DNA of 64,000 bases from assembly GCF_030131845.1 (NCBI RefSeq), contig NZ_JASKYM010000007.1, positions 62,001-126,000 of the forward strand, written 5' to 3'. Made by a program: the position numbers and the translations under genes. The notes under the pieces were generated by a model. The model ran no database searches and was not told the DNA's origin. It worked only from the letters and a program-made list of their open reading frames with translations. This document shows positions 39,021 to 47,911 of this stretch, one piece after another. Within the stretch, counting starts at the first letter, position 1; every line of letters begins with the position of its first letter. This stretch comes from Romboutsia sedimentorum (GTDB lineage: Bacteria > Bacillota > Clostridia > Peptostreptococcales > Peptostreptococcaceae).

Positions 39021-40283
39021 CTAGCCATATATATCTAGTTTTTGTATGAAATATTTATCTAATTTAACTGAAAAACAAACATCTTCATAGTTATCTAATA
39101 TCTCATTTAAATTACTTAATCCTATACCTCTATTTGCTCCTTTAGTAGAGATATCTTGTTTAAATAAATCCGCTATATTGTCTATTTTATTTATGTATGT
39201 ATTAGAAATAAGAAAAGATGTGCAATTTGATTTTTTTTCTATACATATATCTATATTAGGTTTGTTACATTCTAAGCTAGCTTCTATACAATTATCTAGC
39301 ATAATTCCTATAACTCTGCACAAATCTATAATATTTATATTTATATTATCTATATTTCCGTATGTAGATATGTTTATATCTATTCCTAAATCCTCAGCTT
39401 TTATCAACTTCGCTAAAATGATTCCTTTTAATTCTAAATTTTTTATGTTTGATATTGATGTAATATTTAAATTATATGAATTTATATTTTTACTTAAAGG
39501 TTCTATACTACAATAAAAAAGTTTTCTTAGCCCTTCCATATCATTTTCTTGTATATATCCATTCATAGAAAGCAAAATATTTTTATAATCATGTCTAAAT
39601 TTTTTCATCTCATTAGTCATTTTTTCTAATTTATTATTATATTCATTTATTTCTTTTAATCTATTTTCATTATTTATAATACTCACTAAAAGTAGAAAAG
39701 TCATAAAAGTTATAAAATATAAAATAAAAAGTATATTTTGTGATACTTGACTTATATCTGGTACTTCCATTAATTTCATTTGTCTCAAAGTCTCAAGGTA
39801 TATCGTAATAACTAGTATTAAGGTTATAGCAAATATTGTTTTAATTTTAACATTGAAATTCCCTATATTTTTCAATAATAATTTTTTCACATATCTAGCT
39901 GACAAAAATAATAGTAAGTAAATGATTGTATAATACATCAATATATTTATTACACTAGTATTTTCATATATGTTAATATCAAATATGCCAAAGTGTATGT
40001 AGTAACATGTAATATTAATAATTATACTTAGCAAAGTTGTACTTAGTGGAATCACTATAGTAAGAAGCATTTTCTTTGTAACTTTGTACATAATAAATGA
40101 CATAACAATATTTACTACGTACAAAGGTGATATTCCTAAATATTTATATGATACTAATGATAATATATATAAAATAAAAGAGTATATTATTATCAAACGT
40201 TTATTTTCTCTATTAACATAGTATATATTAACAAATGTTAATATTAATCCTATATATATTAAGATTGTATGAAACCATGTCAT
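39021..40283 (-). CDS. Sensor histidine kinase, AgrC/HPK10 type
   Basis: A kinase of about 420 residues with six or seven N-terminal helices (to about 210), the H-box KKFRHDYKNIL, and a GHKL ATPase with MLDNCIEAS and GIGLSNL. HPK10 kinases of this layout sense peptides. No agrB or agrD gene is next to it, so it may detect an external peptide and drive the exporter operon. The ATG at 40283 follows AAAGGGG; the longer frame before it has no such site. Confidence 0.88.
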   Translation of the reverse strand: MTWFHTILIYIGLILTFVNIYYVNRENKRLIIIYSFILYILSLVSYKYLGISPLYVVNIVMSFIMYKVTKKMLLTIVIPLSTTLLSIIINITCYYIHFGIFDINIYENTSVINILMYYTIIYLLLFLSARYVKKLLLKNIGNFNVKIKTIFAITLILVITIYLETLRQMKLMEVPDISQVSQNILFILYFITFMTFLLLVSIINNENRLKEINEYNNKLEKMTNEMKKFRHDYKNILLSMNGYIQENDMEGLRKLFYCSIEPLSKNINSYNLNITSISNIKNLELKGIILAKLIKAEDLGIDINISTYGNIDNININIIDLCRVIGIMLDNCIEASLECNKPNIDICIEKKSNCTSFLISNTYINKIDNIADLFKQDISTKGANRGIGLSNLNEILDNYEDVCFSVKLDKYFIQKLDIYG

Positions 40284-40336
40284 TTTTTTCCCCTTTAAAT
40301 AATATATTGTATAATTTGAATATATATTAATGTAGA

Positions 40337-40376
40337 TAGTAAGAATATGCGTTGAGTTCAAAGCATATTCTTACTA
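40337..40376 (-). terminator. Hairpin after tsaD
   Basis: A perfect 14-bp stem TAGTAAGAATATGC/GCATATTCTTACTA with a 12-base loop; no strong U-tract, so termination is likely but not certain. Confidence 0.55.
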
Positions 40377-40387
40377 CCTAAATAATA

Positions 40388-41404
40388 TTATCTGTCACCT
40401 ATTTTTAAATTAGGAACTGCATTTAAACTCATATCATGAATTCTTCCATTTATAAAGTTGTAATATCCTGCACATCCTATCATAGCTGCATTATCTGTAC
40501 ATAAAATTAATGGAGGATATTTTATATCTATATTATTTTCTTTTCCTAACTCTGTAATTTTTTCTCTAAGAGCTGAATTTGATGCAACCCCACCTGCAAG
40601 TGCTATTATGTCATATCCTTTTTCTTTAGCTGCCTTTATAGCTTTTTTAGATAAAACATCAACAGCAGCTTCTTGGAATGATGCACAAACATCTTCAACA
40701 ACTATTTCTTCATTTTTCATTTTTTTAGCATTTAAATAATTTAATGCTGATGATTTTAATCCACTAAAACTAAAATCATATCCATCATCTAAAAATGCCC
40801 TTGGGAAGTCTATAGCATTTTTATTTCCTTGTTTTGCTAGTCTATCTATTATTGGTCCACCTGGATACCCAAGTCCCATAGCTCTAGCTATTTTATCAAA
40901 AGCTTCACCAGATGCATCATCTCTAGTTCTTCCTAATATTTCATACTCTCCATAATCTTTTACTTCTACTAAATGAGTATGTCCACCTGATACTATCAAA
41001 GTTATAAATGGTGGTTTTAAATCTTTATGCTCTATATAGTTTGCACTAACATGTCCTTCTATATGATTTACTCCAACAAGAGGCTTGTTTAAAGTAAATG
41101 CAAGTGCTTTAGCATGAGATAACCCAACTAGTAATGCTCCTGCTAGTCCTGGCCCATAAGTTACCGCTATATGATCTATATCATTTAATGTAATATTAGC
41201 TTCTGTTAATGCTTCTTCTAATACAGCATCTATATTTTCAATATGCTTTCTTGATGCTACTTCAGGTACTACTCCACCAAATTTTTTATGTAGTTCTATT
41301 TGAGTGTTAATTACGTTTGATAGTATCTCTCTACCATTTTTTAAAACTGCTACAGCAGTTTCATCACAACTACTTTCTACTGCTAATGTTATTATATCTT
41401 TCAT
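40388..41404 (-). CDS. tsaD: tRNA N6-threonylcarbamoyladenosine synthase subunit TsaD
   Basis: Transfers the threonylcarbamoyl group to A37 of ANN-decoding tRNAs. The 338-residue protein has the ASKHA start [13 protein letters not shown], metal histidines in HIEGH, and ATP segments SGGHTHL and [10 protein letters not shown]. Last gene of tsaE-tsaB-rimI-tsaD, two bases after rimI. Confidence 0.97.
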   Translation of the reverse strand: MKDIITLAVESSCDETAVAVLKNGREILSNVINTQIELHKKFGGVVPEVASRKHIENIDAVLEEALTEANITLNDIDHIAVTYGPGLAGALLVGLSHAKALAFTLNKPLVGVNHIEGHVSANYIEHKDLKPPFITLIVSGGHTHLVEVKDYGEYEILGRTRDDASGEAFDKIARAMGLGYPGGPIIDRLAKQGNKNAIDFPRAFLDDGYDFSFSGLKSSALNYLNAKKMKNEEIVVEDVCASFQEAAVDVLSKKAIKAAKEKGYDIIALAGGVASNSALREKITELGKENNIDIKYPPLILCTDNAAMIGCAGYYNFINGRIHDMSLNAVPNLKIGDR

Positions 41405-41406
41405 AC

Positions 41407-41865
41407 CTACACCGCCTTTACATCATTCCACATTATCATAGCATCTTCTTTATTGTCACTATAGTATTCTTTTCTAATTCCAGCCAATTTAAATCCATAT
41501 TTTTTATATAAACTTTGAGCTACTATATTCGATACTCTAACTTCTAAAGTCATTGATGCTATATTACTTTTTTTACAAAGATTAACTAATTCTTTTACTA
41601 ATTCATCTCCGATTTTTTTTCCTCTATATTCACTATGAACAGCTACATTAGTTATGTGTCCTTCATCCATTACAAACCATATTCCAACATAACCAACTAT
41701 TTTTTCATCTATTTTAGCTACTAAATATCTTGCAACATCATTTTTAAGTTCCTTTTTAAAGGAATCTTTAGACCAGTGATGTTCAAAACAATTTTTTTCT
41801 ACCTCAAATACTCCATCAATATGTTTTGATGTCATTTGTTCTATAACTAATTTATTTTCCATCAT
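41407..41865 (-). CDS. rimI: Ribosomal protein S18 alanine N-acetyltransferase RimI-like
   Basis: A 152-residue GNAT acetyltransferase with acetyl-CoA motif [18 protein letters not shown] and the typical end [20 protein letters not shown]. RimI is widely found between tsaB and tsaD, as here. It overlaps the tsaB end by 14 bases. Its true target in Firmicutes may be ribosomal or other proteins. Confidence 0.92.
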   Translation of the reverse strand: MMENKLVIEQMTSKHIDGVFEVEKNCFEHHWSKDSFKKELKNDVARYLVAKIDEKIVGYVGIWFVMDEGHITNVAVHSEYRGKKIGDELVKELVNLCKKSNIASMTLEVRVSNIVAQSLYKKYGFKLAGIRKEYYSDNKEDAMIMWNDVKAV

Positions 41866-42568
41866 TTAACCTCTTCATCTTCTCTTCATATTCAACTTCA
41901 GCTTGAGATTTTCTTATATATATAGGATTTATATTGTAACAATCATAAACTCCGATATTTTTATTATATTTGTTCATAGCTAAACTTCCTAAGCTACTAC
42001 CCTTACTTACATTATGAGAAGGTGCTGGTATGTGTATATTATCAACTAATCTAAGTTTGTCTTCATATTTGTAAACTGCTTCTCCAACTAAAATCCATTC
42101 TTCATTGCTATTTGATAATTCTTCTATTAACTCATCTATCTCAACAACATCAACATTCTTTATTTCTATTAATTCATTATTTTCAAATTTATATTGTCCC
42201 ATATAAACTTTAGTTCTTTGTGCATCTAATATTGAACAAATATTTTTATCGCATAAGTTCATATTTCCTGCTAATATCTCTACTGAATTTATTCCTACTA
42301 TAGGTAATTTATTTACGTGTGCTATCGCTTTAGCTGTAGCCATGCCTATTCTTAGTCCTGTAAATGAACCCGGACCCTCGCATACTGCAATAACATCTAT
42401 TTCATTAATATTTATATCACTTATATTTAACATATTTTCTATCATTGGCATAAGCTTTTGAGAATGTGTTTTTTTAGTATTTATTGTATATTCACATATT
42501 AGTTTATTATCTTCTAACACAGCTACACTTGTAGCCATTGAAGATGTATCTATACCTAAAATCTTCAT
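41852..42568 (-). CDS. tsaB: t6A biosynthesis protein TsaB
   Basis: Inactive TsaD paralogue that scaffolds the TsaBDE complex. 238 residues, ASKHA start LGIDTSSMATSVAVLED and the family motif CEGPGSFTGLRIGMATAKA. Its ATG shares one base with the tsaE stop region. Confidence 0.95.
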   Translation of the reverse strand: MKILGIDTSSMATSVAVLEDNKLICEYTINTKKTHSQKLMPMIENMLNISDININEIDVIAVCEGPGSFTGLRIGMATAKAIAHVNKLPIVGINSVEILAGNMNLCDKNICSILDAQRTKVYMGQYKFENNELIEIKNVDVVEIDELIEELSNSNEEWILVGEAVYKYEDKLRLVDNIHIPAPSHNVSKGSSLGSLAMNKYNKNIGVYDCYNINPIYIRKSQAEVEYEEKMKRLNDGK

Positions 42569-43020
42569 TATTTTATCAGCTCCTCAACTATTTTTTCGTA
42601 TTTTGCTCCAACTGGATTTAATATCATCTCTCTAGACATATCTTTATATCTTAATTCTATATATAAGTATTCATCAGGAAGTATGTCTTCTATTAAATTT
42701 GCCCATTCGATTATACATACTCCATCACCATTTATATATTCATCATATCCTATATCATACATTTCCTCACTATCACCTATTCTATATACATCGAAATGGT
42801 ACAGTGGCATTTTTCCTTCATATTCATTTACTATTGTAAATGTAGGGCTTGTTATATAATCATCAACTTCTAAAGCTCTTGCTAAACTTTGAGTCATAGT
42901 AGTTTTTCCAGCACCTAAGTCTCCTATTAAACATACAACATCTCCTGGTTTTAATAGTGTTCCTAGTTTATATCCAAGTTCTTTTGTTTTATTTTCATCT
43001 TCTAAATATATATTAATCAT
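42568..43020 (-). CDS. tsaE: t6A biosynthesis ATPase TsaE
   Basis: P-loop ATPase that recycles the TsaBD complex. 150 residues with GDLGAGKTTMTQ, SPTFTIVNEY and IIEWANLI, all conserved in the family. First gene of the operon. Confidence 0.95.
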   Translation of the reverse strand: MINIYLEDENKTKELGYKLGTLLKPGDVVCLIGDLGAGKTTMTQSLARALEVDDYITSPTFTIVNEYEGKMPLYHFDVYRIGDSEEMYDIGYDEYINGDGVCIIEWANLIEDILPDEYLYIELRYKDMSREMILNPVGAKYEKIVEELIK

Positions 43021-43153
43021 AGTTTCTCTCCATCATCTTTAGTCAAATACTTTGTTTCTATTTATAATTATCAACTAGAATCTATTATAATATAACTAAC
43101 TAATATCTTAAAGGCTTATGAATTATATAAATAAAATAATTACTAGATTTTTG

Positions 43154-43258
43154 TTGACTTTTAAAATAAATTGAACTACATTTATGTTAAGAGTATAAAT
43201 TCAATGAAACCATGAAGGTTTTTAGTGCCCTATTTTTGGAGCATTAAAAACCTTTTTT
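43154..43258 (+). ncRNA. Candidate short RNA with promoter and terminator
   Basis: Two overlapping promoter options (TTGACT-17-TACATT and TTGAAC-17-TATAAA) precede a strong hairpin, AAGGTTTTTAGTGC with GCATTAAAAACCTT, ending in six T (43215-43258). No gene follows on this strand. A transcript would be only 50-70 bases. It lies in the gene-free stretch 43021-43540. Confidence 0.35.
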
Positions 43259-43393
43259 GTTTTATTCTATATTCCTATAACCTTTTAAGGTTAAAAAACC
43301 CTTTTTTAAAAGCTTATAATATTTATAGGCTTTATTTTTTTTGTATTTAAATATGTATATTATTTAAGTTTATCGACCATAATTAAAATATAA

Positions 43394-43468
43394 GGGATGT
43401 TTACTCCCCCAAAACATTAAATATTCCTTACTCCCCCTAGGCACTTACTATAGATGTAAGTGCTTTTT
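43394..43468 (+). ncRNA. Candidate small RNA with two ACTCCCCC motifs
   Basis: A perfect 8-bp terminator stem GCACTTAC/GTAAGTGC plus five T ends at 43468. Before it lie two copies of ACTCCCCC (about 43403 and 43431) in unpaired-looking sequence. Such C-rich stretches are complementary to Shine-Dalgarno sites and mark several Firmicutes regulatory RNAs. The promoter is uncertain (TATAAG near 43389). No open frame is visible on this strand. Confidence 0.35.
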
Positions 43469-43540
43469 AATATCTAAATCATTATATATAAATAAAAATA
43501 CCGAATGTAAATTAATTTAAATTTACATTCGGTATTTGTT

Positions 43541-44155
43541 TTATTTCACTTTATTTAAAATTTTCTCTGTTCTTTTATACATTGGCAATGTTAATAAAGA
43601 TATCATTGTTGCTTTTAATAAGTTAAATGGCCCTATTATAAATAGTACAAACGTAAACTTATCTACTATTAAATGATTTAATGCTGCTCCCATTTCTATA
43701 ACTGCTTCAATCGGCATTATAGTTGCGTAAAATGGAAGTACTATAAAGTAATTAGATATACATCCTACTATAGTCATAACTAAAACTCCAAGTAAAAGTC
43801 CAATCATAAGACCAGATATATTTCTTTTCTTTGAATATACAAAAGAAATTATCCATACAAACGAACCACCTATCATAAAGTTTGCAAATTCTCCAACTCC
43901 TCCAGTTGTTGACATACCTGTTAAAAATTGAAGTAAGTTTTTAAGTAGTTCTATTGTAACGCCTGCTATTGGTCCTAATGCTATTCCTCCAAGAACTGCT
44001 GTTAAATCAGATATATCTATCTTTAGAAAATCTGGAAAAAGCATTGGAATCGGTACAGATATAAACATTAGTATATATCCTATTGCGGATAATATCCCTA
44101 CCTTTACTAATGTAGATGTTGTAAATACTCTCTTTGTTTTAATTGTTTGTTCCAT
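43541..44155 (-). CDS. ribU: Riboflavin transporter RibU, ECF S-component
   Basis: Membrane substrate-binding subunit that partners with the shared ECF module to import riboflavin. About 204 residues with five or six helices and the S-component segment GILSAIGYILMFISVPIP, then FLKIDISDLTAVLGGIALGP. The FMN riboswitch just upstream fixes the substrate as riboflavin. ATG at 44155 follows AGGAGG; the longer frame would run back through the riboswitch. Confidence 0.95.
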   Translation of the reverse strand: MEQTIKTKRVFTTSTLVKVGILSAIGYILMFISVPIPMLFPDFLKIDISDLTAVLGGIALGPIAGVTIELLKNLLQFLTGMSTTGGVGEFANFMIGGSFVWIISFVYSKKRNISGLMIGLLLGVLVMTIVGCISNYFIVLPFYATIMPIEAVIEMGAALNHLIVDKFTFVLFIIGPFNLLKATMISLLTLPMYKRTEKILNKVK

Positions 44156-44185
44156 AAAAATTGTACCTCCTAATTTTATTATTAG

Positions 44186-44229
44186 GAAAAAATAAAAGCC
44201 CGAAGAGACCATCTTCGAGCTTATTTTTT
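44186..44229 (-). terminator. Terminator of the FMN riboswitch
   Basis: On the minus strand AAAAAATAAGC-CGAAGA pairs with TCTTCG-GCTTTTATTTTTT, ending in a T-run, between the FMN aptamer and ribU. Confidence 0.9.
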
Positions 44230-44291
44230 GAGTACAGGTTATATAATATACACTTATTTTGTGTATATTAATAAAACAATGCAAAAAATTT

Positions 44292-44410
44292 GCTTCTTCT
44301 CTCATCCAGACTATACTGTCGGCTTTGGAATTTCACCAAATCATGCTACAAATGTAGCTCGCGGGCTATACCGCCGGTAGGGAATCACACCCTGCCCCGA
44401 AGACCTATCG
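44292..44410 (-). promoter_or_regulatory. FMN riboswitch (RFN element) upstream of ribU
   Basis: Minus strand carries the RFN conserved blocks in order: TCTTCGGGGCAGGGTG, ATTCCCTACCGGCGGT, AGCCCGCGAGC, GATTTGGTG, CCAAAGCCGACAGT and AGTCTGGATGAGAGAAG. FMN binding should favour the downstream terminator and stop ribU expression. Confidence 0.97.
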
Positions 44411-44441
44411 TGCTATTTAATTTTCCTTATTATATACTTAT

Positions 44442-44470
44442 ATAATATTTAATAATATATTTAATGTCAA
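44442..44470 (-). promoter_or_regulatory. Sigma-A promoter of ribU
   Basis: TTGACA (44465-44470) and TATTAT (44442-44447) with a 17-base spacer, just downstream of the amidohydrolase stop and about 30 bases before the FMN aptamer. Confidence 0.6.
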
Positions 44471-45628
44471 CTATTTTTTATATACAGTTTTCCCATTAAT
44501 AATAGTATATATTACATTACTTTGAATTTCTAATGGGCATCCATCCCAAATAACTATGTCAGCATCTTTTCCAACTTCTATAGAACCAACTCTGTCTTCT
44601 ATTCCTAAAGCTTTAGCTGGATTTATAGTTATAGACTCAATAGCTTTTTCTTTTTTCATACCATGCTTAACAGCTATTCCCGCACACATTGGTAAATATT
44701 GAACTGGTATTACAGGGTGGTCTGTCATTAATGAAACATTAAGTCCTGCATTTGAAAGTACTCCTGCTGTATCAAAAGTTAAATTTCTTAATTCTATTTT
44801 AGATCTTTCTGATAATGATGGACCTACTATTACTGGATACCCTTCTTCAACCAATTCTTCAACTATAAGATGACCTTCTGTACAATGGTCTAGTGTAAGC
44901 TTTATATCAAATTCTTTTGCAACTCTTATTGCTGTGAATATATCATCTGCTCTATGTGCATGAACTTTAAAAGGTATTTCTCCTTTTAGTACTGGCAACA
45001 AGCTTTCCATTCTTATATCATATTCAGGCTTATCATGGTCCTCATGTTCCATGTATAATTCCATTTCTTCTAAATATTCCTCAGCTTTTTTAAGATTTTC
45101 TCTTAAAAGAGATGCTATAGCCATCCTCGTTTGCGGAGTTTTTTCATCTTTTCCATAGCAGCTCTTTGGATTTTCTCCAAAAGCTATTTTAGATGCAACA
45201 GGATTTTTTATAATCATAGTATCTATTCTTCTACCATGAGTTTTTATTGCAATACATTGTCCTCCCATTACATTTGCACTTCCTGGAGTAGTACATACTG
45301 ATGTTATCCCACCTTGGACTGCTTCTTTGAAAGTATTATCCATTGGGTTTATTCCATCTATAGGATTTAATTGTGGAGTTATTGGGTCTGTTTCTTCATT
45401 TCCATCTGCACCTTCAAACCCCATACCATCTTCCCATAATCCCATATGTGTATGTGCATCTATAAATCCTGGGTATATAAATTTCCCTTTAGCATCTATA
45501 ATTTCAGCATCTAATGGCGCTACTATGTTTTTTCCTATTTCCATTATTTTTCCATCTTTTACAAGTACATCTGCTTCTATTATTCCATTAGTTACTGTGT
45601 CTATCATTCCATTTTTTATAAAAATCAT
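44471..45628 (-). CDS. Amidohydrolase (imidazolonepropionase-like family)
   Basis: A 385-residue metal-dependent amidohydrolase. Metal ligands are visible: PGFIDAHTHMG near residue 60, HAHRAD, LDHCTEGH and the late Asp in MTDHPVIP. The C-terminal end EVGKDADIVIWDG is the usual beta-sandwich segment. It resembles the COG1228 type (imidazolonepropionase and relatives) but lacks clear signs of a specific substrate. It follows tex by 22 bases and is likely co-transcribed. It is not a dihydroorotase despite the shared superfamily. Confidence 0.85.
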   Translation of the reverse strand: MIFIKNGMIDTVTNGIIEADVLVKDGKIMEIGKNIVAPLDAEIIDAKGKFIYPGFIDAHTHMGLWEDGMGFEGADGNEETDPITPQLNPIDGINPMDNTFKEAVQGGITSVCTTPGSANVMGGQCIAIKTHGRRIDTMIIKNPVASKIAFGENPKSCYGKDEKTPQTRMAIASLLRENLKKAEEYLEEMELYMEHEDHDKPEYDIRMESLLPVLKGEIPFKVHAHRADDIFTAIRVAKEFDIKLTLDHCTEGHLIVEELVEEGYPVIVGPSLSERSKIELRNLTFDTAGVLSNAGLNVSLMTDHPVIPVQYLPMCAGIAVKHGMKKEKAIESITINPAKALGIEDRVGSIEVGKDADIVIWDGCPLEIQSNVIYTIINGKTVYKK

Positions 45629-45650
45629 ATACTACTCCTCCTAATAGTGC

Positions 45651-47792
45651 TTATATCTTCATTGATAAAGCTACTCTTTGCTTACTCATATCAACTCCTA
45701 TAACTTTTACATCTACAATATCTCCTATTGTAACTATAGTCATAGGATCTTTTACAAATGACTTGCTCATTTGTGATTTGTGAACTAATCCATCATTTTT
45801 TATACCGATATCAATAAAAGCACCAAAGTCTACTACATTTCTTACAGTACCTTTTAATATCATACCTTCTTGTATATCATCTATTTTTAACACGTCTGTT
45901 CTTAATATAGGTTTTATACCTTCTTCTCTTGGATCTCTTCCTGGTTTTTTAATTTCAGATATTATATCTTTTAATGTTACCACACCTACGTCTAGTTTTT
46001 CACTTAATTCTTTTATTCCTATTTCGCTTACTTTAGAATCTATATCTTCTATTTTTCTGTTTTCTATATCTTTAAGAGAGTATCCAATCATTTCTAACAT
46101 TTTTTTACTTATATCATAAGTTTCCGGATGTACTCCTGTATTATCTAGCGGATTTTTTGCATCTAATATTCTCATAAATCCTGCACATTGAGTAAATGCT
46201 TGTGGTCCTAATCTTTTTACTTTTTTAAGTTGAGCTCTTGAAGTAAAATCTCCATTTTCTTCTCTGTATACTATTATATTTTTAGCTATAGTCTTGCTTA
46301 TCCCTGCAATATGTTCTAATAAAGAATATGATGCTGTATTTAGATTTACCCCAACACTATTTACTGAATCCTCTACTACGCCGCCTAATACTCCTTCTAG
46401 TCTTTTTTGATTTAAGTCATGTTGATATTGACCTACTCCAATACTTTTAGGATCTATTTTTACAAGCTCTGCTAATGGATCTTGTAATCTTCTAGCTATA
46501 GATATCGCTCCTCTTATAGATACATTTATATCTGGATGTTCTTCACTTGCAAGTTGTGATGCCGAATAAACTGATGCACCCGCTTCACTTACTATTATGT
46601 ATTGAACATCAGAATCAATTTCTTTTATCATATCAGATACAAATTTTTCTGATTCTCTTGATGCAGTTCCATTTCCAATTGCTATTATATCTATATTATG
46701 AGTTTTTATTAGTGCTTTTAATGTTTTCTTTGCACCTTCTACGTTGTTTTGTGGCTCTGTAGGGTATACAGTTGTAGTATCTAGTAGTTTACCATTCTTA
46801 TCAACTACTGCTATCTTACATCCTGTTCTAAAAGCAGGGTCAAATCCCATAACTACTTTATCTTTTACTGGTGGTTGTAATAATAAACTTTTTATATTCT
46901 GACCAAATACACTTATTGCTCTTTCTTGTGCTATTTCAGTAAGATGATTTCTTATCTCTCTTTCTATTGAAGGGAATATTAATCTTTTATATGCATCTTC
47001 TATAGTATTTACTATCTCTGATTTATTTTTAAAATTACTATTGTTTACATATTCATTTATTATATAATTTATTACTTTTTCATTATTGATTTCTATTTTA
47101 ACCTTTAAAAATTCTTCTTTTTCTCCTCTGTTTATAGCTAAAGCTCTATGAGGTGCTATAGTTTTTACTGCTTCACTATAGTCATAATACATATCATAAA
47201 CTGATTTTTCTTCTTTAGAGTTTTTAGTAGTTACCATACCGTCTCTTAATGCAAATTCTCTTATATATTTTCTTATCTTTGCATCCTCAGAAATCATTTC
47301 AGCTATTATATCTTTTGCTCCTTTTATAGCTTCTTCTGCTGATTTTACTTCTTTTTCTTCATCTATATATTTGCTAGCTTCTATATCTAAGTTTTCTACA
47401 TTGCTATTTAATATTAATAGTGCTAATTCTTCTAGTCCTTTTTCTTTTGCAATAGTTGCTCTTGTTCTTTTCTTTTGCTTATATGGTGCGTATATATCTT
47501 CTACTTCTTGAAGTGTATTAGCTTTTTCAACATTTATTTTTATTTCATCTGTAAGCTTTCCTTGTTCTTCTATTATCCTTACTACATCTTCTTTTCTACT
47601 TTGTAGGTTTCTTAAATAAACTAATTTATCATAAAAATCTCTTAAAACAACATCACTCATTTCACCTGTCATTTCTTTTCTATATCTAGCAATAAAAGGT
47701 ATTGTATTTCCATCATCTATAAGTGCTATAGTATTATTTATTTGCTCATCTCTAAGATTAAACTCTTTTTTTAGTATTTCATTTATATTCAT
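45651..47792 (-). CDS. tex: Tex, RNA-binding transcription accessory protein
   Basis: About 713 residues with the family order: N-terminal helical domain (EGNTIPFIARYRKE-like segment), RNase H-like YqgF domain (VMGFDPAFRTGCKIAVVD), helix-hairpin-helix region (LLEHIAGISKTIAKNI) and a C-terminal S1 RNA-binding domain (GMILKGTVRNVVDFGAFIDIG). Tex binds nucleic acids and affects transcription; its exact role is unsettled. I use the ATG at 47792; a GTG three codons upstream lies near the ribosome binding site. A 14-bp palindrome lies about 30 bases upstream. Confidence 0.93.
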   Translation of the reverse strand: MNINEILKKEFNLRDEQINNTIALIDDGNTIPFIARYRKEMTGEMSDVVLRDFYDKLVYLRNLQSRKEDVVRIIEEQGKLTDEIKINVEKANTLQEVEDIYAPYKQKKRTRATIAKEKGLEELALLILNSNVENLDIEASKYIDEEKEVKSAEEAIKGAKDIIAEMISEDAKIRKYIREFALRDGMVTTKNSKEEKSVYDMYYDYSEAVKTIAPHRALAINRGEKEEFLKVKIEINNEKVINYIINEYVNNSNFKNKSEIVNTIEDAYKRLIFPSIEREIRNHLTEIAQERAISVFGQNIKSLLLQPPVKDKVVMGFDPAFRTGCKIAVVDKNGKLLDTTTVYPTEPQNNVEGAKKTLKALIKTHNIDIIAIGNGTASRESEKFVSDMIKEIDSDVQYIIVSEAGASVYSASQLASEEHPDINVSIRGAISIARRLQDPLAELVKIDPKSIGVGQYQHDLNQKRLEGVLGGVVEDSVNSVGVNLNTASYSLLEHIAGISKTIAKNIIVYREENGDFTSRAQLKKVKRLGPQAFTQCAGFMRILDAKNPLDNTGVHPETYDISKKMLEMIGYSLKDIENRKIEDIDSKVSEIGIKELSEKLDVGVVTLKDIISEIKKPGRDPREEGIKPILRTDVLKIDDIQEGMILKGTVRNVVDFGAFIDIGIKNDGLVHKSQMSKSFVKDPMTIVTIGDIVDVKVIGVDMSKQRVALSMKI

Positions 47793-47870
47793 ATATACCA
47801 CTCTTCTTTCATTAAATTGATCACGATATCGTGAATTATTTTATCTTAATTATGTTTAAAAATTACTTTA

Positions 47871-47908
47871 AAATAAGGCTCGAGAATTAAATTCTCAAGC
47901 CCTTATTT
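47871..47908 (-). terminator. Terminator after prfB
   Basis: AAATAAGG-CTCGAGAAT pairs with ATTCTCAAG-CCCTTATTT with a short loop and slight bulge, ending a few bases before the prfB stop. The T-rich arm is read on the minus strand. Confidence 0.7.
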
Positions 47909-47911
47909 GAA

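Noticed and set aside
43370-43430. Tiny minus-strand frame beginning MFWGSKHP
   Set aside because: Only about 15 codons, and the supposed ribosome binding site is 13 bases away; a C-rich small RNA on the plus strand explains the repeats better.
44471-45628. pyrC (dihydroorotase) to complete the pyrimidine pathway
   Set aside because: It shares the amidohydrolase fold, but the sequence follows the imidazolonepropionase-like group and it lies next to tex, not the pyr genes.
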